A stretch of DNA of 64,000 nt from assembly GCF_038050405.1 (NCBI RefSeq), contig NZ_CP150900.1, positions 2,170,001 through 2,234,000 on the forward strand, given 5' to 3'. Shown in pieces: positions 8,533 through 19,105 of this stretch. This stretch comes from Paraburkholderia sp. IMGN_8. GTDB lineage: Bacteria; Pseudomonadota; Gammaproteobacteria; Burkholderiales; Burkholderiaceae. A program made the position numbers and the translations under genes. Positions within the stretch are counted from its first letter, which is position 1. Every line of letters begins with the position of its first letter. The notes under the pieces are model-generated. The model ran no database searches. It saw nothing but the letters and a program-made list of their open reading frames with translations, and was not told where the DNA came from.

Positions 8533-9075
8533 TCAACGGCTGGGAATCTCGAACACGAGGCAGGTCGTTGTGGCATGCGCGTACAGCGTGCCATCGGGTC
8601 CGACGAGGCGCGCTTCCGCCGTCGCCAGTTGGCGTCCGCAATGAATCACCTTGCCTTCCGCGCGCACGCGCTGTACGCGCGGCGTCACCGCTTTCACGTA
8701 GTTCACGCTCAGTTCGGCCGTGGTGTAGCCGCGGCCTGGCGGCATCATCGTATGCACCGAGCAGCCTAGCGCGGAATCGAGCAGCGTCGCGATCCAGCCG
8801 CCATGCACGGTTCCCAATGGATTCAGATGCTGCGCGAGCGGCGTGCCCTGAAATACCGTGTGTCCCGCATTGACTTCGATGATAGTGAAGTCGAGCGTGC
8901 GCGCGATTGGCGCGTACGGCAGCTCGGCATTCATCATGGCCTGCATGATTTCGAGGCCGCTCTTTCCGGCGACCTGTTCAGGCGTTGCAACGCCGGCGCC
9001 GGGGCCCGTGTTCATCTTCGCCAATACTTCCTGCTCCTGCGCGAGCCAGCGCTCGAGTTGCTGTTCGTTCGTCAA
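8533..9075 (-). CDS. PaaI-family hotdog thioesterase
   Basis: 180 residues. The hotdog-fold signature LGTVHGGWIATLLDSALGCS (around residue 90) contains the helix and the Gly/Asp positions of PaaI/YbgC-type acyl-CoA thioesterases. 'AELSVNYVKAVTP' is the central strand, and 'AEARLVGPDGTLYAHATTTCLVFE' ends the domain. Members hydrolyse aromatic or short acyl-CoA esters in the cytosol. The first 45 residues (MTNEQQLERWLAQEQEVLAKMN...) form an extra helix ahead of the domain. No pathway partner is adjacent. Confidence 0.85.
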   Translation of the reverse strand: MTNEQQLERWLAQEQEVLAKMNTGPGAGVATPEQVAGKSGLEIMQAMMNAELPYAPIARTLDFTIIEVNAGHTVFQGTPLAQHLNPLGTVHGGWIATLLDSALGCSVHTMMPPGRGYTTAELSVNYVKAVTPRVQRVRAEGKVIHCGRQLATAEARLVGPDGTLYAHATTTCLVFEIPSR

Positions 9076-9652
9076 TTCGTGTCTCCTGTCCCGGTGGAAA
9101 GCATGTGTCTTCTTGCGCGTTGCGCAAAACGATTCGCTGCATTGCCATCGATTAGAGCATCAAATCGCGTCGGGCCGCTGGAGGGCCGCCTCTGGAAGCC
9201 ATCTGCAAAGTATTCGTTCGAGCCCTTTCGAAAATCTGGCGCTTCAAGATCACCGCGCGGCATAAACGAGCAGACCCAACAGATAGGCCCAGCGCAATCG
9301 CGCAGTTACCGACCGCGCGTCATCGACATGATCTCGAATCTTCATCTCCCCGGTCGCAATTAGCGTTTAGAATCCTGCCCGCTGTGCGATTTTGTGGTCG
9401 ACACCAGCAACCCAGTCGGCAATTTCGACCGTTTATCAAGGCGTACCACGTCGCCAGGCACGCCGCCGAGCCGCCGGCCTTATTTCGCTTTACCTTCCCC
9501 GGCCGCGATAAATCCCTACGAACCGCCTTACAGTGTCAACCTTTTCGAGATTGTGCCGTTATCCATTTGTAATCGCCGTAGTAGGGCGACGCCGTGGCAG
9601 ACGACCCGTCGCCGCGACAGCAAGCCAGCACTAAGCAAGGCCGCACTGACCT
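9076..9652. other. Intergenic region upstream of mprF, no supported gene
   Basis: 577 bp between divergent genes. Several short frames exist on both strands, but none has a ribosome binding site with recognisable protein sequence. A GTG-started frame at 9394-9669 is Pro/Arg-rich and overlaps the mprF start, so it is probably spurious. The mprF promoter must lie here, but no clear -35/-10 pair could be picked. Confidence 0.5.
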
Positions 9653-12247
9653 ATGTTCCACCGCCATAACAATAAATTCGACCGGCTAGGCGCGATGTTC
9701 GACCGTGTATCGAAGACGCTTGGCAACCGGGGCATCCTCTCGCCTGTGCTCGCGCTCGTCATCTGCGGGCTGCTGCTGATCGTCTTGCAGCATCTGTCGC
9801 AAGCTGTCGACTACCGCTCGGTGATGCGCCAGTTGCGCCACCTGAGCGCGGCCGAGTGGGCTGCGTCGCTCGGCGCGACCGCGCTCAGTTACGTCGCGCT
9901 GGTCGGCCGCGATGCGATCGGCCTGCGTTACCTCGGCGCCGTGGTGCCGCGCGCGGCGTTGTGGATCGGCGCGACCGCCGGTTCCGCACTTGGTAATGCG
10001 ACCGGCTTCGGTGCATTGACGGGCGGGGCGGTGCGCGCGCGCGTCTATGGCATCGCGAGCGTCACGCCCGCGCAGATCGGCCGCATGACGGTGTTCACGA
10101 GCGTCTCACTGGCGCTCGCGCTGGTGCTGATGACGGCGCTCGGCATGGTGTGCGCGGCCGGTCCGCTTGCGTCGATGCTGCATCTCGCGCCGCTCACGCT
10201 CGGCTGGAGCGGCGCGGCGCTATTGACCGCGCTCGGCCTCGCGGCCGCCGCGTGCGGCAGCGAAACGCGCCCGATCCGCACGCGCTGGCAGTGGCTGTCG
10301 TTCGATATTCCGGCGCGCCGCGATCTGCTCGCCCAGGTGGGCCTCGCCGTACTCGACGTGGTGGCCGCGGGTCTCGCGCTGTGGGCGCTGCTGCCGCATG
10401 CGGACGTGAGCTTCGTGACCTTCATCACGGTCTATGCCGCGGCGATGCTGCTCGGCATGATCGGCCACACGCCTGGCGGCGTCGGCGTGTTCGAGGCGGC
10501 GATGGTGTTCACGCTGAACGGCAGCGTGCAAACGCATCAGATGGTCGCGGCGCTGCTCGCGTATCGCGCGATCTACTTCGGCGTGCCGCTGATCGTGTCG
10601 GCGGGACTGCTCGCCTGCTTCGAGGGCCGTGCGCTGAAAAGCCGTTTGCCGCTGCATCACGCGGCGCAAGCGTCGAAACTCGCGCCGCTGTTCCTGAGCC
10701 TCGTGACCTTCGTGGTCGGCGGCATGCTGGTGATCTCCAGCGCGACGCCCGCGTTCTGGCAACGCATTCAGATTCTGCGCGACGTGCTGCCGCTGTGGGT
10801 GCTCGAAAGCTCGCAGATGCTGTGCAGCGTGCTCGGCGTGCTGCTGCTGTTCGTCGCGCGCGGTTTGCTGCGGCGTCTGGATGCCGCGTGGTGGATGACA
10901 TTGCTGTTGGCGGTGCTGAGCCTCGCGCTATCGCTGACGAAGGGTCTCGCGTTCGTCGAAGCGGGCGTGCTCGGCATGCTGATCGCGCTGCTGCTTTCGA
11001 CGCGTGGTCGTTTCAACCGTCATTCGTCGCTGTTTGCCGAGCGCTTTACGTCCGGCTGGCTGGTATCGGTGGCGATGGTGCTGATGCTGGCCGTGTGGGT
11101 GATGCTGTTTGCGTTCCGCGACGTGCCGTACACCCAGGATCTGTGGTGGCAATTCGCCTTCGACGAACGCGCGCCGCGGGCATTGCGCGCGACGCTGGCC
11201 GCGAGCGTCTTCGCGGCCACCTTCGCGTTCTGGCAGTTGCTGCGCCCGGCGCCGGGCCGCTTCGTCAAGCCCGCGCAAGAAGATCTGCTGGACGCGGCGC
11301 GCATCGTGCGCGCGCAGGAACGCAGTGACGCCGGTCTCGCGCTGATGGGCGACAAGAGTTTCCTGTTCTCCGAGTCGCGCGAGGCCTTCCTGATGTACGC
11401 GAAATACGGACGTACGTGGGCGGCATTGCACGATCCGGTCGGTCCGCGCGAAGAGTGGGCAGGCCTCATCAGCAAGTTCGTCGCGCTCGCGCATACGCAC
11501 GGTGGCCGCGCGGCGTTCTATCAGGTGCGGGCGAACGCGTTGCCGTTGTATCTCGACGCCGGCCTCACGCTCATGAAGCTCGGCGAAGAAGCCCACGTGG
11601 TGCTCGACGATTTCGACCTGAAGGGTTCGCATCGCGCGCATCTTCGCTATGCGCTCAAACGTGGCGAACGTGATGGCTTTACCGTCGAAGTGATCGATCA
11701 GGCGGACGTGCCCGCTTCGCTCAATACGTTGCGGCAGATCTCGGACGGCTGGCTCGACAGCCGCGACGCGCGCGAAAAGAGCTTCTCGGTGGCGGCGTTT
11801 ACCGATGAGTATCTCGCCGCGCAGTCGGTCATGCTGGTGCGCCAGAACGGCGAGCCGGCCGCGTTCGTGACTTTCATGACGACCGATCTGAACACCGAAG
11901 CGACAGTCGGCGTGATGCGCCACGTCGAGGCCGCGTCGCCGTATGCGATGGAATATCTGTTCACGCAGCTGGCGCTGCATCTGAAGCAGGCGGGCTTCCG
12001 CTCGCTCAGTCTCGGCATCGCGCCGCTCTCCGGCATGCAGCCCACGCCGCTCGCGTCGCGCTGGCACCGGCTGGCGGGAATCGTGTGGCGCTTCGGCGGC
12101 CGCTTCTACAACTTCCGCGGACTGCGCGCTTTCAAGAGCAAGTTCCAGCCGCATTGGGAGCCGCGCTATCTCGCGGCGTCGGGTTCGGTGGGCGTGTTCT
12201 TCACGCTGGCGGACCTGTCATTGCTGGCGGGAGGCCGGCGTTCATGA
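9653..12247 (+). CDS. mprF: Bifunctional lysylphosphatidylglycerol flippase/synthetase MprF
   Basis: 864 residues, the usual MprF length. The N-terminal half (to about residue 530) has many membrane spans, including the family block 'GNATGFGALTGGAVRARVYG' and 'LLGMIGHTPGGVGVFEAAMV' of the flippase domain. From about residue 545 a cytosolic DUF2156/GNAT-like synthase domain begins ('GLALMGDKSFLFSESREAFLMYAKYGRTW') and runs to 'FKSKFQPHWEPRYLA'. It transfers Lys from Lys-tRNA to phosphatidylglycerol and flips the product, lowering surface charge and sensitivity to cationic peptides. Its TGA overlaps the next ATG (ATGA), and the pair matches the lpiA-acvB operon known in rhizobia and Agrobacterium. 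Confidence 0.93.
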   Translation: MFHRHNNKFDRLGAMFDRVSKTLGNRGILSPVLALVICGLLLIVLQHLSQAVDYRSVMRQLRHLSAAEWAASLGATALSYVALVGRDAIGLRYLGAVVPRAALWIGATAGSALGNATGFGALTGGAVRARVYGIASVTPAQIGRMTVFTSVSLALALVLMTALGMVCAAGPLASMLHLAPLTLGWSGAALLTALGLAAAACGSETRPIRTRWQWLSFDIPARRDLLAQVGLAVLDVVAAGLALWALLPHADVSFVTFITVYAAAMLLGMIGHTPGGVGVFEAAMVFTLNGSVQTHQMVAALLAYRAIYFGVPLIVSAGLLACFEGRALKSRLPLHHAAQASKLAPLFLSLVTFVVGGMLVISSATPAFWQRIQILRDVLPLWVLESSQMLCSVLGVLLLFVARGLLRRLDAAWWMTLLLAVLSLALSLTKGLAFVEAGVLGMLIALLLSTRGRFNRHSSLFAERFTSGWLVSVAMVLMLAVWVMLFAFRDVPYTQDLWWQFAFDERAPRALRATLAASVFAATFAFWQLLRPAPGRFVKPAQEDLLDAARIVRAQERSDAGLALMGDKSFLFSESREAFLMYAKYGRTWAALHDPVGPREEWAGLISKFVALAHTHGGRAAFYQVRANALPLYLDAGLTLMKLGEEAHVVLDDFDLKGSHRAHLRYALKRGERDGFTVEVIDQADVPASLNTLRQISDGWLDSRDAREKSFSVAAFTDEYLAAQSVMLVRQNGEPAAFVTFMTTDLNTEATVGVMRHVEAASPYAMEYLFTQLALHLKQAGFRSLSLGIAPLSGMQPTPLASRWHRLAGIVWRFGGRFYNFRGLRAFKSKFQPHWEPRYLAASGSVGVFFTLADLSLLAGGRRS

Positions 12248-13506
12248 CATTGCATCCGGTTTTCAAGCTCGCCGTTGCGGCGAGCCTCGTTCTTTGCGGC
12301 GCGGGCGCGCACGCGGCCACCACTGTGTCCGGCGGCCGCTACGGCGACGTGTCGGTCACGCAGCCGGTCGGCCCGTTGCGCGGCTTCGTAGTGCTGTACT
12401 CGCAAGCGGGCGGCTGGAGCGCCGCTGATCAGCAGGGCGCCGATGCGCTCGCCAAGGCCGGCGCGCTGACGGTCGGCGTGGATACGGCGCGCTATGCAGC
12501 GAACCTGAGCGCTAAAAAAGAGGCGTGCCATCAACTGGTGGGCGACGCCGAAGCGTTGAGCCACCAGCTTGAACGGCAATCGCAATCGAGCCAGTATTTC
12601 GCGCCGATCGTCGCCGGCACCGGCCAGGGCGCGACGCTCGCGATGCATGTGCTCGAGCAGGCGCCGTCGAACACGATCGCCGGCGCGGTCGCGGTGGATG
12701 GAGAGCGCGATCTGGACCCGCGCTTTCAACCGTGCCCGCCGGACCCAACGGTGATTCGCGACAAGGTGCCGGGCTTCGTCGAGACAGCCGCAACCGGCAC
12801 GGCCGACCGCGCGCGCCTCGTCGCATTGATCGCGCCGCATCTGCGCGCGGCTTCGGCGAACGAGGACGACGTCTCCGATCTGCCGCTGATCGAGTTGCCC
12901 GCGGCGCATCCGAACGGGCTGATGGCGATCGTGATCTCGGGCGACGGCGGCTGGCGCGATCTCGACAAGACCATCGCCCAGGCCTTGCAGAACGACGGCG
13001 TCTCGGTGATCGGCCTGGACAGCCTGCGCTATTTCTGGAGCGAGAAAACGCCCGCGCAGACGAGCCGCGATCTCGCGCGCGTGATGCAAACCTATGGCGT
13101 GCGCTGGCATGCGAACCACGTCGCGCTGGTCGGCTATTCGTTCGGCGCCGACGTGATGCCGTTCGCCTATAACCGCTTGCCTGACGCGCTACGCGCGAAG
13201 GTGTCGCTGATCTCGCTGCTCGGCTTCGCGCCCGACGCCGATTTTCAGATCCGTGTCGGCGGCTGGCTCGGCATGCCGGCGAGCGATAAGGCCCTGAAGG
13301 CGCAGCCGGAATTGGCGCGCGTGCCGCCCGCGATCGTGCAGTGCTTCTACGGCGAGAACGAAAAAGACACCTTGTGTCCGGCGCTGGCCAACACCGGGGT
13401 CGAGGTCGTTCGCACGTCGGGCGACCATCACTTCGGCCGCGATTACAACGCGCTGGAACGGCGCATTCTCAGCGCCTTCAGAAAGCAAAGCGGCATGCAC
13501 GAATAA
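12244..13506 (+). CDS. acvB: AcvB/VirJ-family periplasmic lysyl-phosphatidylglycerol hydrolase
   Basis: 420 residues with a signal peptide ending AGAHA. Two tandem alpha/beta-hydrolase-like halves are visible. The C-terminal one has the nucleophile elbow GYSFGAD with Ser299 and a late His in SGDHHFGRDY; its strand MAIVISGDGGWRDLD is the VirJ/AcvB signature. The N-terminal half has GTGQGAT at the equivalent elbow, lacking Ser, so it is probably non-catalytic. In Agrobacterium, AcvB is a periplasmic hydrolase that degrades the lysyl-PG made by LpiA/MprF. The 4-bp overlap with mprF supports the same pairing here. Confidence 0.88.
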   Translation: MTLHPVFKLAVAASLVLCGAGAHAATTVSGGRYGDVSVTQPVGPLRGFVVLYSQAGGWSAADQQGADALAKAGALTVGVDTARYAANLSAKKEACHQLVGDAEALSHQLERQSQSSQYFAPIVAGTGQGATLAMHVLEQAPSNTIAGAVAVDGERDLDPRFQPCPPDPTVIRDKVPGFVETAATGTADRARLVALIAPHLRAASANEDDVSDLPLIELPAAHPNGLMAIVISGDGGWRDLDKTIAQALQNDGVSVIGLDSLRYFWSEKTPAQTSRDLARVMQTYGVRWHANHVALVGYSFGADVMPFAYNRLPDALRAKVSLISLLGFAPDADFQIRVGGWLGMPASDKALKAQPELARVPPAIVQCFYGENEKDTLCPALANTGVEVVRTSGDHHFGRDYNALERRILSAFRKQSGMHE

Positions 13507-13706
13507 GCACGCTGCGTGAATACGCCGCCGATTTGCGCGTCGCGGAGGCGTAGCAGCACTGAAGTTCGCGTCGCCGGTGGCGATGCCGCGATGCGTTGTA
13601 GTCGAGGCGCCGGCCACAGGGAACGACGCTCGATGTGCTCAGTTGCCATAGCCAGATCGATAAAGCGGGATTGACAAAGCCGGCCAAGTCAACGAAGATC
13701 GGCTGC

Positions 13707-13769
13707 ATGAACTGCCTCGACATCCGTATTGCGCTGATTATTAGCACCATTCATCGAATGGTGGGTTAG
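13707..13769 (+). CDS. Isoleucine-rich leader peptide of the ilvA attenuator
   Basis: 20 codons, beginning MNCLDIRIALIISTI and ending HRMVG, then TAG. Five of 20 residues are Ile (one ATC, four ATT), plus two Leu and one Val: the branched-chain residues expected when ribosome stalling senses isoleucine. The Ile codons lie just before and inside the first hairpin arm. The ribosome binding site is weak (CGAAGA about 8 nt upstream). A perfect TTGACA at 13671-13676 with a poor -10 (GAAGAT) would start transcription almost at the ATG, so a nearly leaderless message is possible. Confidence 0.65.
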   Translation: MNCLDIRIALIISTIHRMVG

Positions 13770-13820
13770 CGCGCGTCTGATAGCAGTGACATCAACCCGC
13801 CCCACGAGGCGGGTTTTTTT
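13745..13820 (+). promoter_or_regulatory. Transcription attenuator of ilvA (competing hairpins and terminator)
   Basis: Four segments can pair in exclusive ways. 1:2 is CACCATTC (13745-13752) with GAATGGTG (13756-13763), perfect 8 bp, extended outside by GCGCT/AGCGC. 2:3 is GGTGGGTT (13760-13767) with AACCCGCC (13794-13801), 8 bp with one G-U. 3:4 is AACCCGCC with GGCGGGTT (13808-13815), loop CCACGA, followed by seven Ts: a textbook terminator. Stalling at Ile codons would mask segment 1, allow 2:3 and prevent termination before ilvA. Confidence 0.75.
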
Positions 13821-13875
13821 ATGGCCGTCTCCTGGGTGTCTCTGGTGATTTTTCCTTGCCACATAGGAGCTTGCC

Positions 13876-15447
13876 TTGCCGCTACACGAACTCAAACAGG
13901 TTGCAGAAGCCGCTGACAGCGTGGCTCTCCGGCACGACTACCTGAAGAAAACCCTGACCGCGCGCGTCTACGACGTGGCCCGCGAGACCGAACTCGAACG
14001 TGCGCCGAATCTGTCGGCACGGTTGCGCAATCCCGTCTATCTGAAGCGCGAGGACAACCAGCCGGTGTTCTCCTTCAAGGTGCGCGGCGCGTACAACAAG
14101 ATGGCGCATATTCCGGCCGAGGCGCTGGAGCGTGGCGTGATTACCGCGTCGGCGGGCAATCATGCACAGGGCGTGGCGCTGTCGGCGGCGCGCATGGGCG
14201 TGAAGGCGATCATCGTCGTGCCGGTGACCACTCCGCAGGTGAAGGTCGATGCGGTGCGCGCGCATGGCGGGCCGACTGTCGAAGTGGTGCAGTTCGGTGA
14301 GTCGTATAGCGATGCGTATGCGCACGCCGTCACGCTACAGGAAGCGCGCGGGCTGACCTTCGTGCATCCGTTCGACGATCCGTATGTGATCGCCGGCCAG
14401 GGCACGGTCGCGATGGAGATCCTCAGCCAGCATCAGGGGCCGATCCACGCGATCTTCGTGCCGATCGGCGGCGGCGGACTGGCGGCAGGCGTGGCCGCGT
14501 ATGTGAAATCGGTGCGCCCGGAGATCAAGGTGATCGGCGTGCAGACCGACGATTCGTGTGCGATGGCGGCGTCGCTGAAAGCCGGCGAGCGTGTCACGCT
14601 GAATGAAGTCGGCCTGTTTTCGGACGGCACGGCGGTGAAGCTGGTCGGCGAAGAAACCTTCCGCCTGTGCCGCGAATATCTCGACGACGTGCTGCTCGTG
14701 AATACTGATGCTTTGTGTGCGGCGATCAAGGATGTGTTTCAGGACACCCGCAGCGTGCTGGAGCCCGCCGGCTCGCTCGCTGTAGCCGGCGCGAAACAGT
14801 ATGCCGAGCGCGAGGGCATCGAGAACCAGACGCTGATCGCGATCACCTCGGGTGCGAACATGAACTTCGACCGGATGCGTTTCGTCGCCGAACGGGCCGA
14901 AGTCGGTGAAGCGCGCGAAGCGGTGTTCGCCGTGACAATCCCCGAAGAGCGCGGCAGCTTCCGGCGTTTCTGCGAGCTGGTCGGCACGCGCAGCGTGACC
15001 GAGTTCAACTACCGGATCGCGGATGCGAATTCCGCGCATATCTTCGTCGGCGTGCAGATCCGGAATCGCAGCGAGTCGGCGCAGATCGCGGGCGCGTTCG
15101 AAGCGCACGGCTTTGCCACCGTCGATCTGACGTTCGATGAGCTCTCGAAGCAGCACATCCGCTATATGGTCGGTGGCCGTTCGCCGCTCGCGCATGATGA
15201 GCGCCTGTTCCGCTTCGAGTTTCCGGAGCGGCCGGGTGCGCTGATGAAGTTCCTGTCGTCGATGGCGCCGAACTGGAATATCAGCCTGTTCCACTACCGT
15301 AACCAGGGCGCAGACTACAGTTCGATTCTGGTCGGCATTCAGGTGCCGGAAAGCGAGAACGGCGAGTTCGAGCGCTTTCTCGCGACGCTCGGTTATCCGT
15401 ACTGGGAAGAGACCGGCAACCCGGTGTATCGCTTGTTCCTCGCGTAG
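13876..15447 (+). CDS. ilvA: Threonine ammonia-lyase (threonine deaminase), biosynthetic
   Basis: 523 residues. The pyridoxal-phosphate lysine sits in FSFKVRGAYNKM near residue 60, with the substrate loop SAGNHAQG after it and the phosphate-binding IGGGGLAAG near residue 200. Two C-terminal ACT-like domains ('VFAVTIPEERGSFRRFCELVG', 'RFEFPERPGALMKFLSSM') mark the isoleucine-feedback-inhibited biosynthetic form rather than the short catabolic one. It makes 2-oxobutanoate from threonine, the first step to isoleucine. The start is TTG, six bases after AGGAG (13865-13869). The upstream attenuator adds transcriptional control by the same end product. Confidence 0.93.
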   Translation: MPLHELKQVAEAADSVALRHDYLKKTLTARVYDVARETELERAPNLSARLRNPVYLKREDNQPVFSFKVRGAYNKMAHIPAEALERGVITASAGNHAQGVALSAARMGVKAIIVVPVTTPQVKVDAVRAHGGPTVEVVQFGESYSDAYAHAVTLQEARGLTFVHPFDDPYVIAGQGTVAMEILSQHQGPIHAIFVPIGGGGLAAGVAAYVKSVRPEIKVIGVQTDDSCAMAASLKAGERVTLNEVGLFSDGTAVKLVGEETFRLCREYLDDVLLVNTDALCAAIKDVFQDTRSVLEPAGSLAVAGAKQYAEREGIENQTLIAITSGANMNFDRMRFVAERAEVGEAREAVFAVTIPEERGSFRRFCELVGTRSVTEFNYRIADANSAHIFVGVQIRNRSESAQIAGAFEAHGFATVDLTFDELSKQHIRYMVGGRSPLAHDERLFRFEFPERPGALMKFLSSMAPNWNISLFHYRNQGADYSSILVGIQVPESENGEFERFLATLGYPYWEETGNPVYRLFLA

Positions 15448-15474
15448 CCTAACCGTTTGCGCAGCGGGGCGCCG

Positions 15475-16254
15475 TCATTCGGTTTCGCTGGCGTCGGCAT
15501 CGCTGTTTGCGTCGACGTCGGCGACGTTCGCTTCGTGATCCATAGCATTCGCCGCGAGCGCCGTCGCAAGCTCGGGATGCGCTTCCTTGCGTTCGCTATA
15601 GCGATCCGTCAGATAGTCCGACCGGTCGCGCACCAGCAGCGTGAACTTATACAATTCTTCCATCACGTCGACGACGCGATCGTAATAGGCGGAGGGCTTC
15701 ATCCGGCCATCAGCGTCGAACTCCTGATACGCCTTCGCCACCGATGACTGATTGGGGATGGTGACCATGCGCATCCATCGGCCCAGCACGCGCAGCGCGT
15801 TGACCGCATTGAACGATTGCGAGCCGCCGCACACCTGCATCACGGCTAACGTGCGCCCCTGAGTCGGCCGGACACCGCCGCTTTCCAGCGGCAGCCAGTC
15901 GATCTGGTTCTTGAATACAGCGGTCAGCGTGCCGTGACGCTCGGGGCTGCACCATACCTGGCCTTCCGACCATTCGGAGAGCGTGCGCAGTTCCATCACC
16001 TTCGGATGGTCTGCTGCGACGCTGTCCGTCAGCGGGAGACCGTGCGGATCGAAGACTTGTGTTTCCGCGCCGAACCGGCGCAGAATCCGCTCGGCTTCGA
16101 GCGTGAGGAAACGGCTGTACGACGTCGGGCGCAACGAGCCGTAGAGCAGCAGAATACGTGGGGCGTGTCGCGACACCTCGCGCGGTTCGAGCTTGTGCAG
16201 ATCCGGCCTGTCCAGAAGCGCCGCGCTGACGTTGGGGAGATCCTGCTGCATCAT
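15475..16254 (-). CDS. arsH: Arsenical resistance flavoprotein ArsH
   Basis: 259 residues. '[26 protein letters not shown]' is the FMN-binding opening of ArsH, and '[49 protein letters not shown]' is its diagnostic core. ArsH is an NADPH-dependent FMN oxidoreductase reported to oxidise trivalent organoarsenicals. The ATG at 16254 overlaps the arsC stop (ATGA), so the genes are coupled. The acidic, Asp/Asn/Ala-rich tail (last 25 residues) is longer than in most ArsH. Confidence 0.92.
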   Translation of the reverse strand: MMQQDLPNVSAALLDRPDLHKLEPREVSRHAPRILLLYGSLRPTSYSRFLTLEAERILRRFGAETQVFDPHGLPLTDSVAADHPKVMELRTLSEWSEGQVWCSPERHGTLTAVFKNQIDWLPLESGGVRPTQGRTLAVMQVCGGSQSFNAVNALRVLGRWMRMVTIPNQSSVAKAYQEFDADGRMKPSAYYDRVVDVMEELYKFTLLVRDRSDYLTDRYSERKEAHPELATALAANAMDHEANVADVDANSDADASETE

Positions 16255-16673
16255 CGGACCCTGCGTCCTTCGCGGTCGATCACCGCTTCGCCGTCCTCTT
16301 TGGAAAACGGGCCTTGTTGCGCCGCAGGCAGGATCTCGAGCACCACCTCGGACGGCCGGCATAGCCGAACCCCGAGCGGCGTCACGACAAATGGCCGGTT
16401 GATCAGGATCGGGTGTTCCAGCATCGCCGTCAGTAATTGTTCGTCGCTCAAGCTCATATCGTCGAGGCCGAGCTCGGCATAGGGCGTGCCTTTTTCGCGC
16501 AGCGCTCCGCGTACGCTCAGGCCCGCGCGTGCGATCAGGCTTGTCAGCGTTTCGCGGTCCTGAGGTGTTTGCAGATAGTCGATGATGACGGGTTCGATAC
16601 CGGCGTTACGGATCATTGCGAGCGTGTTGCGCGACGTGCCGCAATCGGGGTTGTGATAGATCGTGACGCTCAT
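16251..16673 (-). CDS. arsC: Arsenate reductase, glutaredoxin-coupled ArsC type
   Basis: 140 residues. [14 protein letters not shown] has the catalytic Cys of ArsC/Spx-family reductases at residue 11. '[13 protein letters not shown]' and '[22 protein letters not shown]' complete the fold and include the Arg residues that bind arsenate. It reduces arsenate to arsenite using glutaredoxin and glutathione. The start at 16673 is set by the conserved MSVTIYHNP opening; longer upstream frames run toward arsR. It lies in an arsR-arsC-arsH operon with no arsenite pump in this window. Confidence 0.93.
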   Translation of the reverse strand: MSVTIYHNPDCGTSRNTLAMIRNAGIEPVIIDYLQTPQDRETLTSLIARAGLSVRGALREKGTPYAELGLDDMSLSDEQLLTAMLEHPILINRPFVVTPLGVRLCRPSEVVLEILPAAQQGPFSKEDGEAVIDREGRRVR

Positions 16674-16728
16674 GGCGGTTACCTTCGAATCTTCAATGTG
16701 ATTTTGCTTCGTACCAATGCCGCGAGCT

Positions 16729-17061
16729 CTATGGCTTGTCTGCACAGCAGTTTGGAATATCGCTGACGGCGCATGGCGCTCCGGCGCAGCAGTTTTCCGT
16801 GAGGAAGCCGATCAGGCCGGTCATCGCGTCGAAATTCGCTGTGTAGATGACGAAACGCCCATCCTGGCGCGAGTTCACGAGGTCCGCATGTGACAGGTCC
16901 TTGAGATGGAACGACAGGCTGGAAGGGGAGAGCCCCAGTTTCTGCGCGATCTCGCCGGCCGCCATGCCGTTCGGGCCGGCAATGACCAGCGTGCGGAAGA
17001 TGGCGAGGCGCGAATCATGGGCGAGCGCGCTGAGCGCGCGTACAACGAGATTTGAGTCCAT
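16729..17061 (-). CDS. arsR: ArsR-family arsenic-responsive repressor
   Basis: 110 residues. The winged helix 'AAGEIAQKLGLSPSSLSFHLKDLSHADLVNSRQDGRFVIY' is clear. The ELxCVCDLC metal motif of E. coli ArsR is absent from the DNA-binding helix. Instead cysteines cluster at the C-terminus (Cys91, Cys92, Cys97, then Cys105, Cys106), like the separate C-terminal As(III) site of Acidithiobacillus-type ArsR. It heads the arsRCH operon; a palindrome 30 bp upstream of its ATG is the likely operator. Confidence 0.9.
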   Translation of the reverse strand: MDSNLVVRALSALAHDSRLAIFRTLVIAGPNGMAAGEIAQKLGLSPSSLSFHLKDLSHADLVNSRQDGRFVIYTANFDAMTGLIGFLTENCCAGAPCAVSDIPNCCADKP

Positions 17062-17090
17062 GACGCGGACGATACGTTATTTATTTCCAA

Positions 17091-18430
<1,340 letters not shown>

Positions 18431-18652
18431 GAAAACGGGCGGGGCGCCGTGCCGGCGCGGCCGCTGACCTGCTCGTGGACTCACCGCGGCAATCCCTTGA
18501 AGGGCGGGCGTTTACCATTGTAGTGTCTGAAGCAACAGTGAATTCAGGAATCGAGGATTTATCCCCAATCGATTCGCTCCTAGACTGTATCAATCGGCTG
18601 CAAAAAAAGTCACATCTGCAGCGCGTATAAGACAATCTCTGGAGGTGGCTTC

Positions 18653-18907
18653 ATGAATTCGCTCATCAAAGCTGTTGCTATTGCTGTTGTTCTCAGCGCG
18701 CCGATTGCTTCGTTTGCCCAGTCGAATCAACCGGTCGCCCCTGCGCAGCAAAACACCCAGGCTGCGGGGCAACGCGTCTCAGAACAGAAGGACGCCGCGC
18801 AAGCCGATACCAGCGGTTATGGTTCGGGCAGCAACGGCACGTGGCAAGCCGGTCACTCGGACACGACGCTGAGTTCCTACTCGCCGCCGATTTACAACGC
18901 GCGTTAA
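18653..18907 (+). CDS. Small secreted protein, 84 residues
   Basis: An N-terminal signal peptide (MNSLIKAVAIAVVLSAPIASFAQ, cleavage near residue 22) precedes a 60-residue hydrophilic, Gln/Ala/Ser-rich chain with a SGYGSGSNGTW segment. It resembles short DUF4148-type periplasmic proteins that are abundant in Burkholderiaceae, but family membership is not certain. A good ribosome binding site (GGAGG) precedes the ATG, and a strong terminator follows 45 bp after the stop, so it is a monocistronic gene. Function unknown. Confidence 0.75.
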   Translation: MNSLIKAVAIAVVLSAPIASFAQSNQPVAPAQQNTQAAGQRVSEQKDAAQADTSGYGSGSNGTWQAGHSDTTLSSYSPPIYNAR

Positions 18908-18951
18908 GTGCATCACCAGGCGGCTCGCCGAGTAATTCGCGAGTCGTGTTG

Positions 18952-18993
18952 AAAAAGGCCGGCGCCGGAAAATATCCGGCCGCCGGCCTTTTG
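18952..18993 (+). terminator. Rho-independent terminator
   Basis: AAAGGCCGGCGCCGG pairs, with one unpaired base, with CCGGCCGCCGGCCTTT around the loop AAAATAT, ending in a T-run. It closes the small secreted-protein transcript; the A-run on its left side may let it work in both directions. Confidence 0.75.
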
Positions 18994-19105
18994 CATTTTT
19001 TCGTTTTTTCAGCTTCCCTGCATTCAACCCGTTTTGCAACAAAACGGGGGGCGTGACCGCGAATTCCATCGCGTGACACACTGCCCTGGCACCCGCCGAT
19101 ACTCG

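Noticed and set aside
9653..12247. Possible fusion of two genes in mprF
   Set aside because: Flippase plus synthase domains in one chain is the normal MprF architecture and the length is standard.
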